This document shows positions 47,956 through 58,673 of a stretch of 64,000 nt of DNA, piece after piece. Position 1 is the first letter of the stretch. The number at the start of each line of letters is the position of its first letter. The notes beneath the pieces were generated by a model that saw nothing but the letters and a program-made list of their open reading frames with translations, had not been told where the DNA came from and made no database searches. Both the position numbers and the translations under genes were made by a program. Source of the stretch: Alnus glutinosa (lineage: Eukaryota; Streptophyta; Magnoliopsida; Fagales; Betulaceae); the NCBI RefSeq assembly GCF_958979055.1, contig NC_084886.1, positions 50,489,654 through 50,553,653 on the forward strand. Reading direction: 5' to 3'.

Positions 47956-49047
47956 GCCCAATGTGTCTTGAGATTGTGCAATAATTAAGATAAAATTGTA
48001 TTTTTAACATTATCCTTTGTTATAACCAAGGGCTTTCTGAATTGTCGTAGTTGTTGGGTTCTGATCGATCAGACCGTTGATGCAGATATATAAAGATCAC
48101 AATCTTTATAAATTAAAGAAACTGTAGTAGTAGTTCATTTCAACCAATAACTAAAGAATAGGAGAAATATTTGGAATATAATGCTCGTTATTCTATGTTG
48201 TATATCAATATAAAAATTATTATAAATTTCTCACAATTTCTATAAATTATTTGTATCTTTCTTTCACAACAAATTTCCAAAGAGTGAGATCACGGCAAGG
48301 CATAGCTTGTTCACCAACACTTTCGTGGCACTCAAGTTTTACAAAAAGAGAAGGGTTGTAGGCCTATCTTTTTTGGGCAAATGGATCTCGTATTTTAGAT
48401 TTTTTGGAATTGGTAGAGGTTCTATTGCTATGCAATCTCTCTCTTAGACTGTTCAAATTTTTGTGAAGTTCGGATAGCCTAATAAATAGAGATCTTAGTT
48501 ATTCCTCCATTTGAACATAGCGTTTTCATGCGATTTACCACCAAAGTAAAAACTAAAAAAGAAAAAAAAAAAAAAAAAAAAAGAAGAAGAAGAAGAAGAA
48601 GAAGAAGAAGAAGGATGCTTTAGATTTCTTTAAATTACAATTCCTTCTCCACCATTCTAAGAAAATATTATTCTCCTTGGTGTCCAACACTTAAACTAAA
48701 GGAATATCTGGTTCAGCCTTAAACCAGCATGTTTCAGCTTTAGCCACTTAGCATAAGTATCACCTACCTTGCTTATATTCATAGTAGAGTAAAATTAAGA
48801 GACTGACGCTTTATTGAATTGGTTATCAAACAGCTGAAAGATTGTGATAGAAGAGATTAAAAGGCAAAGCTATAATTCAAAAGGCAGCACAAAAAGTAAA
48901 GAACTGAAACAAAAAATAAAAAATAAAAATCCAACCATTAGCACCAACAACTTTTTCCAATCCTAAAGCAAAGCATCTCAAGGTTACTTCTTCAGAAATG
49001 GCTGCCCCCATTGCGCCATTCATCATCTCCATCTCCCCAGTACAGTC
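47956..49047. other. Intergenic upstream of the glucanase
   Basis: AT-rich. 48025-48078 repeats the 'ttgggttctgatcgatcagacc' segment of 41110-41165. An A run leads into a GAA microsatellite (48583-48613). The last 150 bp should include the glucanase promoter and 5' UTR; no clear TATA box was chosen. Confidence 0.45.
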
Positions 49048-49090
49048 ATGGACAAGGCTAGCACTACTGGCTTCGTTTTTGCTTCAATGA
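48998..49090 (+). CDS. Candidate upstream ORF overlapping the glucanase start
   Basis: The first ATG of the likely leader opens a 30-codon frame (MAAPIAPFIISISPVQSW...) that ends at TGA 49088-49090, in a different frame from the glucanase ATG at 49048. It overlaps that start by 43 bases. If transcribed it could reduce initiation at the main start. Only its position supports it. Confidence 0.35.
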   Translation: MAAPIAPFIISISPVQSWTRLALLASFLLQ

Positions 49091-51070
49091 TCAGCAAAGT
49101 TTTGCTTCTCCTCGCATCAACTATCTTTCAAGGTATGTCCAAATCGACAAATAATGTCTGTATTCAAAATGTGCTGTGTGAAAAAAATAGCGGTAGATGA
49201 AAATGTTTTTTTTTTAAAATATAATTAAGTGTTTGGTAAAATCGTAATTCTAACCTTTAAAATCATATGTATTTAAAAATGCATTCCTTGCTCAAATTGT
49301 TATTTTCTTTCAAACGCAATCGCAAACAAAACATTTTATACGATTTTATTTAAAAACATGCTTTTGCTTGGGAAATCGAAATCTAAACATGTCACCATTT
49401 TGTTGATTAGGAGTGCAAGGAACGATTGGGATTGGGGTCAACTATGGCACAGTGGCAAACAATCTTCCTCCACCATCTGAAGTTGCCAAATTCCTTTTAG
49501 AATCGACCATTATAAACCGCGTCAGGCTCTTTGATGCCGACCCCGGAATATTGCAAGCCTTTGCTCACACTGGAATCGAAGTCACGATCACGGTGCCTAA
49601 TGACCAAATCCCCAGCCTCACCAAGCTAAGCTTTGCCGAGCAATGGGTGAAAACCAATGTAGAACCTTATACACCCGCCACCAACGTCGTCCGAATTTTG
49701 GTAGGCAATGAAGTATTATCCACAGCCAATAAGGTGTTAATTGCAGGCCTTGTCCCGGCCATGCAGACCCTTCACACAGCTCTTGTCGCAGCCTCTTTGG
49801 ACCGGCAAATTAAGGTTTCTACGCCCCACTCTTTGGGCATTTTGTCATCCTCAAGCCCACCGTCCACCGGCAAATTTAGACAAGGTTATGACACCCACGT
49901 GCTCAAACCATTGTTTACCTTCCTTAGGGCCACCAATGCACCTTTCATGGTAAATCCATATCCATTTTTTGGCTTCTCGCCGAACTCTCTGGATTATGCA
50001 CTCTTTAGGCCCAATCCAGGGGTTTTTGATGAGAACACTAAGCTTCTATACACAAACATGTTGGATGCTCAATTGGATGCGGTTTTCTCAGCCATGAAAC
50101 TATTGGGCTTTGATGACCTTGAGATTGTTATAGCGGAAACTGGCTGGCCTTCCGAGGGAGATTCAGCCCAAGTTGGTGTTAGCCCAGAAAGTGCCGCCGA
50201 TTACAATGGAAATCTTGTTCGGCATGTTCATTCTGGTAGCGGTACGCCGCTCATGCCCAATCGGACATTTGAGACGTACATTTTTGCCCTATTCAATGAA
50301 AATCTCAAGCCCGGCCCAACGGGCGAGAGGAACTTTGGGTTGTTTCAGCCCGATATGACACCTGTCTATGATGTTGGGATCCTACGGCCCATGGTAGCTG
50401 CCGCAGCCGATAATCACCCTAAAACATTTTTGTTAATCATCATTATGCTTATGCTTGATTGGTTTGTGGACTTGGCTCTGGCAGGCTAGGTCATCAATTC
50501 CAGATAGGACACCAAGCCCAAATGCAAGCCCAAGCCCTGATGCAAGCGCAGGCCCAGAAGCAAGCCCAGGCTCAGGGGCTCCACCAATCGGCCCAATTCC
50601 ACCAGTTATGGGAAAACAATGGTGTCTACCCAAAGCAGGGGTTGACCCAGATACTCTGCAAAGGAATATTGACTATGTTTGTGGGCTGGGCTTGAACTGT
50701 GGGCCGATCCAAGAAGGAGGGGCATGCTTTGAGCCCAACACGGTTCGTGCCCATGCGGCTTATGCAATGAATGTGTACTATCAAGCATTGGGAAGGTATG
50801 GCTATGATTGCGATTTTGAACAAACTGGAGCCATCACTGATGTGGATCCAAGTAAGTATGAGATTTTTTTTTTTTTTTTTTTTTTTTTTCATATTCTAAA
50901 TTTATTTTGAAAAAAGTTTATCACTTATCCTAAAAACTTAAATCGATAGAAAATCATAAATTAAATTATTTAATTAATGTTTTTAACATCCATTTTGAAG
51001 GCATTAAGTAATTTTATTTTTTCTGTTTGTCATTTATGTTTAAACAGGCTATGGAAGGTGCAAGTATTGA
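49048..51070 (+). CDS. Glucan endo-1,3-beta-glucosidase, GH17 with X8 (CBM43) domain
   Basis: Exons 49048-49132, 49411-50393, 50485-50851 and 51048-51070 join in frame to 485 residues, all with GT-AG borders. Residues 1-28 are a signal peptide (core KVLLLLAST). The GH17 domain starts GTIGIGVNYGTVANN. The likely acid/base Glu is in LVGNEVLS and the nucleophile Glu in VIAETGWPSEGD. A Pro/Ser-rich linker leads to the X8 domain (GKQWCLPKAGV ... LNCGPIQEGGACFEP ... YDCDFEQTG ... YGRCKY), whose Cys pattern is complete. It would hydrolyse or bind callose in the wall. There is no hydrophobic tail after X8, so no GPI anchor is expected on the spliced form. The 91-bp third-position intron (50394-50484) is inferred because GH17 and X8 lie in different frames. 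If retained, it gives a GH17 protein with a hydrophobic tail. Confidence 0.92.
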
Positions 51071-51365
51071 CAATGGGGTGAATTGCAATGAAGACCCCAC
51101 TTGCTAGAGATCCACCATTGCTACATTTTTATGCAAGCTTTTAAAGCTATTTTCTCTCTCTTTCTTCCCCTTTTTTAGTAGTACATGCTTCTAGGCATGG
51201 ATATGTAATGTTATTATGTTAGGATAACAGTTTCATTGGCTTACAGATAGTGATTGATGTTGAAGAATGGTAATGTATTCAAATAACTATAATATATTTG
51301 GTTCTCTCCCTTTGTTAAAAAGTAATTAAGATTTTTTTTTTTTTTCAAAAAAAGAAAAAAGAAAA

Positions 51366-51440
51366 GGGGTTGGGGTGGCTACCACCGTGGTGGCAGCCAC
51401 CCCTTAGGGAGTGGGTGGCCTGAGAGCCACCCTCTAGGGC
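51366..51440. repeat. GC-rich GGTGGC palindromic core
   Basis: Contains 'ggggtggctaccacc', 'gtggtggcagccacccc' and 'gggtggcctgagagccaccc' palindromes after a T/A run. Same type as the MITE cores at 7900-8000 and 33618-33890. Confidence 0.55.
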
Positions 51441-51451
51441 CGCCGGAGGAA

Positions 51452-53196
51452 CTAGGTGAAATTGAGGAACTTAGTTTCTTGGTTTTATACTGAGAAATTG
51501 AGGAACCTAGTGATTTTTTTCAGTTCAGTAAATGATAATAAAGGAAATGAGAATTTGAGTGTGTCTCAATATTCATCAAATAAATCTGTTTTTGATGAGG
51601 ATGGACGTAGACGAACAACAATTGATTCACAAAATGGGAAAACGAGTTCAGGGGAGATGGGTGTGTTCGTGAAGAGAAACGTAAGGTTACTGATTTGGGT
51701 TGGAGTTGGATGTGTTTGTTGGAAGTGCATTGGTTCATACTTGTTTGAAATTTGCGTTGATGGAAGAGGCACAGGAGATGTTCGAGGGATTGCCGATGAG
51801 AACTTGAAAAGTCCATTTTTTTTTTATCTCACATATTGTAGTTCCTCCCGACTGTGAGACAAAAGAACAACCTACTTCTCTGTCATGATTTGTTTTTGAT
51901 TTTGTTCTGTTCTCTGTTCTGCAAAATGAACCTGCGAGCTTTAATTTTGAGTGTGAATGAGTTGCATTGGCATCTTGGAATGTTGGGTCAAGATATTTAC
52001 CCTTCTTTGTGTCCATATTTGACTCGATGATCAGCTGGGGAGATAACCATTGCATTGCTCTCTCCCTGTTTTCTTTGCTTAACGACGTAAGAATTTTGTC
52101 CAGATTTTACTCCGCAATACTGAAGGTAAACGGCAACGGAGATTGCAGCTAGTGCAAGAATAATAGCTGCAACAGAAACTCCTACTGTAAGAGCTGTGTG
52201 GTTCTTCTTGGGTCCTGAGTTACAACGGACCAGGAAAAAAGTGGCTCCAGGATAATAAAAATATATATGAATGTCTTTTGATTTCTGATTTCGATAACCG
52301 TTGGGTGGACAGTTGATGCTTCGTTCAGTGTTTGACGTTCTTTTGTATTTTGGTTTATCCTTTTCCCCTCTACTTTATATGCTGTAAAGATACAATATTT
52401 GTTTTGCCAGTAAGACTATGATGATGGGCGTCAATTGTGATGCATCTTAGAACTTGATATTCTTGTTCACCGAACGCGGTGGCATGCTCGAGTACTCCAG
52501 TATTATGTATAGCTTTGTAAAAGTTATCAAATCTTCCCTCATGCTTTCGTGGGTGACAAATCAGAAGATTTACTAATTATTTGATTTCACTATAGGGGGT
52601 GATGTTCTATGTATTGTTAGCACTATTTTCTGCAGTGTAGGAATGAGAACTTGGCCGAATGGAATCCTCTATCATTTTATCAAACTACTGGCGGGCTTCA
52701 ATTGCTCTTCCATTCTTGGAGTAGCCATCAATCATCGTCATATAGACAACCTCATCAGGATCCACACCAAACTTGAGCATCCTCTTAAACAATTCTTCTT
52801 GCTTCTTATCCCTTAGTTTCTGCAACTCTGCATGCAAATCCTGGATTGAAGTCTGATTTTTTGTATCTGACAGACCGAAGTGCTAAATCTAAGCCAGAAT
52901 TCTAGATTTTTCTTTCAGACATTTTTATCGAATAATAGAAGAGCCACATCAAAACCCGATCGTGATCAATAAATCTTTTATCATTGCCACCCATCTCCCC
53001 TGAACTCGTTTTTCCCATTTTGTGAATCAATTGTTGTTCGTCTACATCCATCCTCATCAAAAACAAGATTTATTTGATGAATCTTGAGACACTCAAATTC
53101 TCATTTCCTTTATTATCATTAACTGAACTAAAAGTTCATTAAGTTCCTCAATTTCTCAGTATAAAATCAAGAAACCAAGTTTCTTAATTTCACCTA
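51452..53196. mobile_element. Inverted-repeat element with captured gene fragments (Pack-type candidate)
   Basis: Arms 51452-51663 and 52985-53196 are reverse complements at high similarity over about 210 bp ('ctaggtgaaatt', 'tttatactgagaaattgagg', 'acgaacaacaattgattcac'). The 1.3-kb interior holds coding-like fragments on the minus strand: a PPR-like piece (52686-52852) and a piece with one hydrophobic helix at about 52060-52215 (GPKKNHTALTVGVSVAAI). No transposase. No target duplication was found, so the transposon class is not proven. Confidence 0.6.
52686..52852 (-). pseudogene. PPR-motif gene fragment
   Basis: The minus strand encodes about 55 residues including ELFKRMLKFGVDPDEVVYMT followed by MIDGYSKNGRAIEAR, a clear pentatricopeptide repeat, and then a stop (TAG). 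No start codon or further repeats surround it, so it is an isolated fragment inside the inverted-repeat element. PPR proteins normally bind organelle RNA; this piece is too short to do so. Confidence 0.75.
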
Positions 53197-53429
53197 ATTA
53201 TTATTAAAAAAATAATATTTTAAGATGACGTAGCACTAACGGGAGTTGCGAAATTGAATGAAAAAGTAATGGAAGGATCTAATTCAAAATCATGAAAAAG
53301 TTGAAGAGTTTGAAAATTATAAAGTAAGAGGACATTTTCAAATCGCATTCCATCGACTCAGAAATTTGTTACATAATTACTTTAAATAATAATGGTAGAA
53401 GTTAAAAAAAAATAAAAAAATAAAAAACC

Positions 53430-53737
53430 CGATAGGATGTGAAGGCTGATCGAAAATAAAACACAGCCATCCTCACTCCCTCTAAATGCATTTAAATACG
53501 GTGCGTTCCGTTCGGTTCCGTTGGCGCAAAATTCCCTCTCTATAGTATCGGTCCCTCTGAATCGTATCAAAAAACAATTCATCATCTTTCAGATTTGTCC
53601 CCTCTCTCTCTCTCTCTCTCTCACACACATCGAATCCCTCAAAATCTAGGGTTTATCGCTCTCACCCATGTCCCATTTCTAAGCGCTTTGTTAGGGTTTT
53701 TCTAAATTATTGGTTTCACAGAATTCACCGTACAACC
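53430..53737 (+). promoter_or_regulatory. ACBP promoter-proximal region and 5' UTR
   Basis: It precedes the ACBP start codon and includes a CT microsatellite (53600-53622) and two 'tagggttt' words typical of plant 5' leaders. Its conservation with 24708-25497 marks it as a duplicated unit. No clear TATA box. Confidence 0.6.
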
Positions 53738-56700
53738 ATGGGTGACTGGCAACAGCTCGTGCAGTCCATAGTCCTGGGCATCATTTTCTCGTTCCTTGTA
53801 GCCAAGTTGATCTCGATAGTCCTCTCCTTCAAAGAAGACAACCTCTCCATCACTCGCTCCGCCCCGAGACCGGAAATCCCAGACGACCCGAACCCGGGAT
53901 TGGCACACGAGACCGACTCGGTGGTCGCCGAGCACGGCAGCGTCCGAAACGACAGCGTTCCGGGAAGCGATGTGGAAACCGACGACGACGATGATTGGGA
54001 GGGAGTGGAGTGCACGGAGCTGGACGAGGCCTTCAGCGCGGCCACGGCGTTCGTTGCTGCGGCGGCGGCTGATCGACTCTCCGAGAAGGTCTCGAGCGAT
54101 GCGCAGCTGAGGCTCTACGGGCTCTACAAGATCGCCACCGAGGGCCCGTGTAGCGCGCCGCAGCCCTCGGCTTTGAAGGTCACGGCTCGTGCCAAGTGGT
54201 ATTTGTGTTGTCTATCTATCTTCGCGGTTTTATTGGTTTTTTGTTTGTGTCGGTTAAATTGATGTTCTTGTTTTGGTTGTTTCAGTTGTGGGTCTAGTGG
54301 GTTTTGTTTGGAATGTGACTGCACTAGCTTGGAAATTGGTAATTTTGGTTTTTCTACTGTTTATTTGTGCGTTTTGTTTTGTTTATAAGTAATAGAAATA
54401 TAATTAAAAGCAAAGGCGCAAGTACGCAAGTACACAGGAAGTATACGAGAGAAACAAGAAGAAAAAGAGAACAAGGAAATCATGAAAGCTAAGCACAAAG
54501 GGAGCTAAAAACACAGTTGTCCAGGTATACTGAGTATTAAAAAATAAGGACATAAGCTCCGCGAATTGTACGTTATGTTAAATGGGTAATTTTGGATTAT
54601 TTATTTGATCTGTGGGTCTTGTGGGTTTTATGTGGAATGTGATTGCATGGGCTTGGTGGGAAGGGGCAATGTGGCTTTGGGGTGTGTTTGATTGAATGTG
54701 GAATTGAAGGTTTTGAGTTATTTGACTTTAGGTCAACGGGGTTAATGGGAAATTGGGTATTCTGAGGGTGCGTGTGAGTATTTGTAGTCAATGTTAAGCA
54801 ACAAAGTTAATAAAGTAGGTGTAAGGTGAAAGATGATTGATGAATTAGAAGCACATTTTAATTGTGATATATATGCCTAATTGTTGCAAAATTAGAAGCA
54901 CAGCATGAGACGTGGTGATTGTGATTGTAAGAACATTTTTTGTGTCTGTATTTGTCTTCAGGTGATATATGTACATGTAAATGTCAAAATTTGCCTTACT
55001 GATACTCTTGAACAAGTTAGGTCATACCTACAATTCTATATATGGAGTGGTGCGAATAAAAGGTTTTAATGTGGAGGGAATCTGAATAGGAAGCTGAATT
55101 GTGTTTGCTTCCTCGCTGAGTGTGTGAGTTTTTTTCCATTGATTGTTGTGTGGTAGGCAAGCATGGCAGAAATTGGGTGCTATGCCTCCTGAAGAAGCTA
55201 TGCAGAAGTACATCGATATAGTTACAGAGCTATATCCTTCTTGGTTGGCGGGTTCAACTCTGGTGAGAATCTTTTTGTTTTCCTGTCTTACTGTTTCTTG
55301 GTACTCCCTGTTCATATTCTTACTCTCTATTGGATGCTCTTTTTCCCTACCCATTCCTGGTTTTTTTTGGCTCATGTATAAGTAGAAGAACAGAGGTGGA
55401 GAAGGTGATGCACTGAGTACAGACAATAAAGGGCCAATGGGACCAGTTTTCAGCACTTTTGTCTATGAGGAAGAATCTGGAAATGAGTTGTAAGGTTCTT
55501 GGAACTTCTTATGTTAAAAGTTCAGTGTTATTATTTTAAGCCCTTTATTAGTTCCGTTAAGAAGAGTGTGTGCATTTATGTCTTGGCTTGGCTTTGATCT
55601 GGCTCAGCAGGGGGCTGCTTATATTTTGAATTTAAGGATCCTATATGAGGGTGTGTGTATGCCCATGCAACCCTTAGCAGCTGGTCAGGTTCAACAGGAG
55701 TTGCTCAGGTCTTTTCATGATTGAGGCCTGGAGTCAGTTTTCTTTCTATGACATTGTATAATGGGATGACCGATGTCTTGGAAGAGTAATCATGAGGGCT
55801 TGTTCTATGTGGTCTTTTGTAAGTCTCTATGAGTGTTTGACAAAACTTCTTGTCAAAGGTTATGTTGTATTTTCTGCTACTCTTGAATGTTATTGCCTGG
55901 CCTGCTGCAAGAGATTATGCGCAGATGACTGATGATTAGATGAGACGAAAATTAGAAATTTTTAGTAGACGGTTGGGTGCAGGAAGATGCCAGAATAATT
56001 GGCCTAGTTCCAGCTACACTGCTTTTTGGCCCTTGATCTTTGCTTCTCCCCCACCCCAAAACAAAATAAACACACCACCCTAAGAAAGCTGGTTTTTCCT
56101 TCGATTATTTCGTACTTTTCGGAATGAGTTGGATTATTCATTTTTAATATCTGACCCAACTATTGGCTGGTGGCTGATGACTTGTCTGGTTGTAACTTTA
56201 TAGGGTGGAGAGAGGGCCTTTAGTAATTTTTTGTTAGTCTTGTAATGAGATAGGCTGTATTCACAACACTAACTTCCTGTTTTCAATTAGATGGAATGAT
56301 TCTAAGATTGCTAAGTTTACTTTTTGGCTTAAGGTTCAAGGTTCTAACTGACTGAAATTATTACTTTTTGGAGGTCATTACAGGTTAGGACATTGCATTA
56401 TTTTGGACTATGGCATCTGATGGAAGAGGCTTTGTCTTAATAGAATAAGGCAAAGTTTTTTTTTTTGGTTTGAGTTGTCTCTGATGTAGGAGTTGGTGAC
56501 TGAGCACAACTGACATGATTCAGTTTGCTATTGCTCAACAACTGATAAAGGTTTTGAGAGGTGTCTTTCTTGCTAATGAAGGAAACATTTAGTAGTTTTA
56601 TGCTCTATAAGTTAGGTTTTGGAACGCTAATTATCTGGTGCATAATGAGTTAACATGATGTATCTATTAGATCCATGTGTGCCTCTTTGAGCTATGCAGT

Positions 56701-58673
56701 ACTTTCTCTTATCATCACAAAGCATTATGTTTCTAAATACTTTCACCTAGAGATACGATGTGTTGGAAGAGATAAACTATTGATGACAATGTCAAAAGTA
56801 ATTGTTTCTTTCTTTCTTTTGACTGAGCTAAAGGCTTCTTGTTTTACTTTCTCAGGAAAATGGATGCTATTCATGCCTTTGCTAGGGAAGGAGAAGTGGA
56901 TAATTTGCTCAAGTGTATTGAAAGTGGCATTTCAGTAAATCTGAGGGGTTTGTTTCTTTTTAGCTGTCTTCAGTGTTAACTTTGTACAATATCTCAATGA
57001 TATCGATATCATTGTTGGATTTTCATGGCTGTTGAGATTCTAGAGGCTTTTCTACAATGTCTTTAATAGAGTTATTTGGGTAATTAAACAGGGCAAGTGC
57101 TTGTGAACAGCTTAGGCTCAGCTCTTGAGAGGGTCGTTCATATAAATGAGCCATGCTTTCAGAAAGCCTGATTGCTTAAGAAGCCAAAGCTGGGCAATGT
57201 TAGGATTGACTCTGTCATGGTTTTGAACAATAAAGGTAGACCTAATTGACAAAAAAGAAGAAGAAGAAGAAACAAGATAAAATAAAATATGAAGTAACCT
57301 TTCTAGTAACTTGTAATGATTTATCTGGATTATTGTTGGTAGATATTGATACAAAATTGCATGTTAGATTGGACTGACTGACAAGCTCAAACAGCTCGAG
57401 AACAGACTCAAGTTCACCTAAACATTAGTTAACCAAAACTAGAAAACACTGGCTTTATCTGAGGTCAACATCAAGCTTTCCACTCAGCTGATTTGAAGTG
57501 CCCAGTACTCTTCCCAGTTCTATTTGGCTTCGGTTCTTTTAATCATGGCATACTTCCGCCTTGTTGGGGTTAGATGTATAGGCTCATGTATCATTTGTAT
57601 GTGCATTTTTTTCTTTTCATATTTTAACTATTTCTGTTGAGATATCCTTAGATTTTGGAATCCTGCTGCAACCTTTGGCAGAAGCTTGTTAGGATATCAG
57701 TGAAATTGTTTAAGACACACGAATGATGCATAGTAGCTTAACTTCAGAAGTTCGATTTTTTTGTGCTGGAAATTTATAAAAAACTTTACAGACAATTAAT
57801 GCCTGTATCATTTCTGTTCTTGATTTGCATTATACTCTCCTCTAACAAAAGCTAGAGCTCAAAGGAGTTTTCCAGCTCAACCTCTATTTGCATCAAGGAT
57901 AATCAAAACTTATTTTGCTTTCTAAAACAGTTAACTAAATTGATTGCAGATAGTGAGGGCCGGACCCCATTGCACTGGGCTGTAGATCGTGGCCACCTTA
58001 AGAACACTGAGTTGCTTGTTGGCATGAATGCTGATGTAAATGCAAAGGTAGTTTGAAATTCTAAATTCTAAATATTCATTTACTATGCAAGACAGACCTA
58101 AGACCTAACACACGCTACCCAACTAACCTTTTCTACCTGAGCCAAGACCAAGCAATGAAAAGATATCTTCTATATAATTTGTTTGCATTTTGGACTGCCT
58201 TGCTCCCAATACATTTTGTCTTTTGAAATATAAGGATTGGAAAAGAACCTGTGATGGTCTTTCTTCAGGCATTTGTTATGCACCATTTAATATTCTTTTA
58301 TGCATGCATTTCTTTTCTTCGCCAATGAGCTTTTAACTCAAATGGTACTTCCTCCCTTTGTAGCAAGGTGGAGGGTGAGGTTGTGGGTTCATGTCCCATC
58401 AGATGCGTGTGTAACTTACCAATAAAAAAAGAAAAAAAGTATTTCTTGGCCTTTTCAACTATTTTTTGTCGTTAATATTCTCTCTATTGGAAGGATAATG
58501 ATGGCCAAACCCCATTGCATTACGCTGTCGTGTGTGAGAGAGAAGCCATTGCCGAATATCTTGTGAAGCAAAATGCAGAGACATATATAAAGGACAATGA
58601 TGGCAACTCCCCTTCTGATCTGTGTGAGGCAAACTGGTCTTGGATGCAATTTGCAGGGAAGCAGATTGACTAA
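53738..58673 (+). CDS. Acyl-CoA-binding protein with ankyrin repeats (ACBP1/ACBP2 type)
   Basis: Exons 53738-54198, 55157-55262, 55386-55489, 56856-56947, 57950-58047 and 58494-58673 join in frame to 346 residues, close to the Arabidopsis proteins (about 340-350). Order: an N-terminal membrane segment (LVQSIVLGIIFSFLVAKLIS); a variable acidic stretch; the acyl-CoA-binding domain (LDEAFSAATAFVAAAAADRL ... LRLYGLYKIATEGPC ... KWQAWQKLGAMPPEEAMQKY); an acidic linker; and ankyrin repeats (EGRTPLHWAVDRGHLKNTEL, DGQTPLHYAV, DGNSPSDLC). The family binds long-chain acyl-CoA and phospholipids at the ER and plasma membrane and recruits partners through the ankyrin repeats. The gene is intact. Intron 1 holds a small internal duplication and intron 5 a SINE. 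Confidence 0.96.
58328..58440 (+). mobile_element. SINE (family 2) in ACBP intron 5
   Basis: Contains box-A-like TTTAACTCAAATGGTACTTC, AAGGTGGAGGGTGAGG, box-B-like GTGGGTTCATGTCCC, TGCGTGTGTAACTTACC and an A-rich tail. Same family as the minus-strand fragment at 2088-2155. It ends about 55 bp before the splice acceptor of exon 6. Confidence 0.75.

Noticed and set aside
50385..50520. Apparent frameshift between the GH17 and X8 parts of the glucanase gene
   Set aside because: A 91-bp GT-AG intron (50394-50484) of the right phase joins the two parts without any indel, so a splice explanation is preferred.
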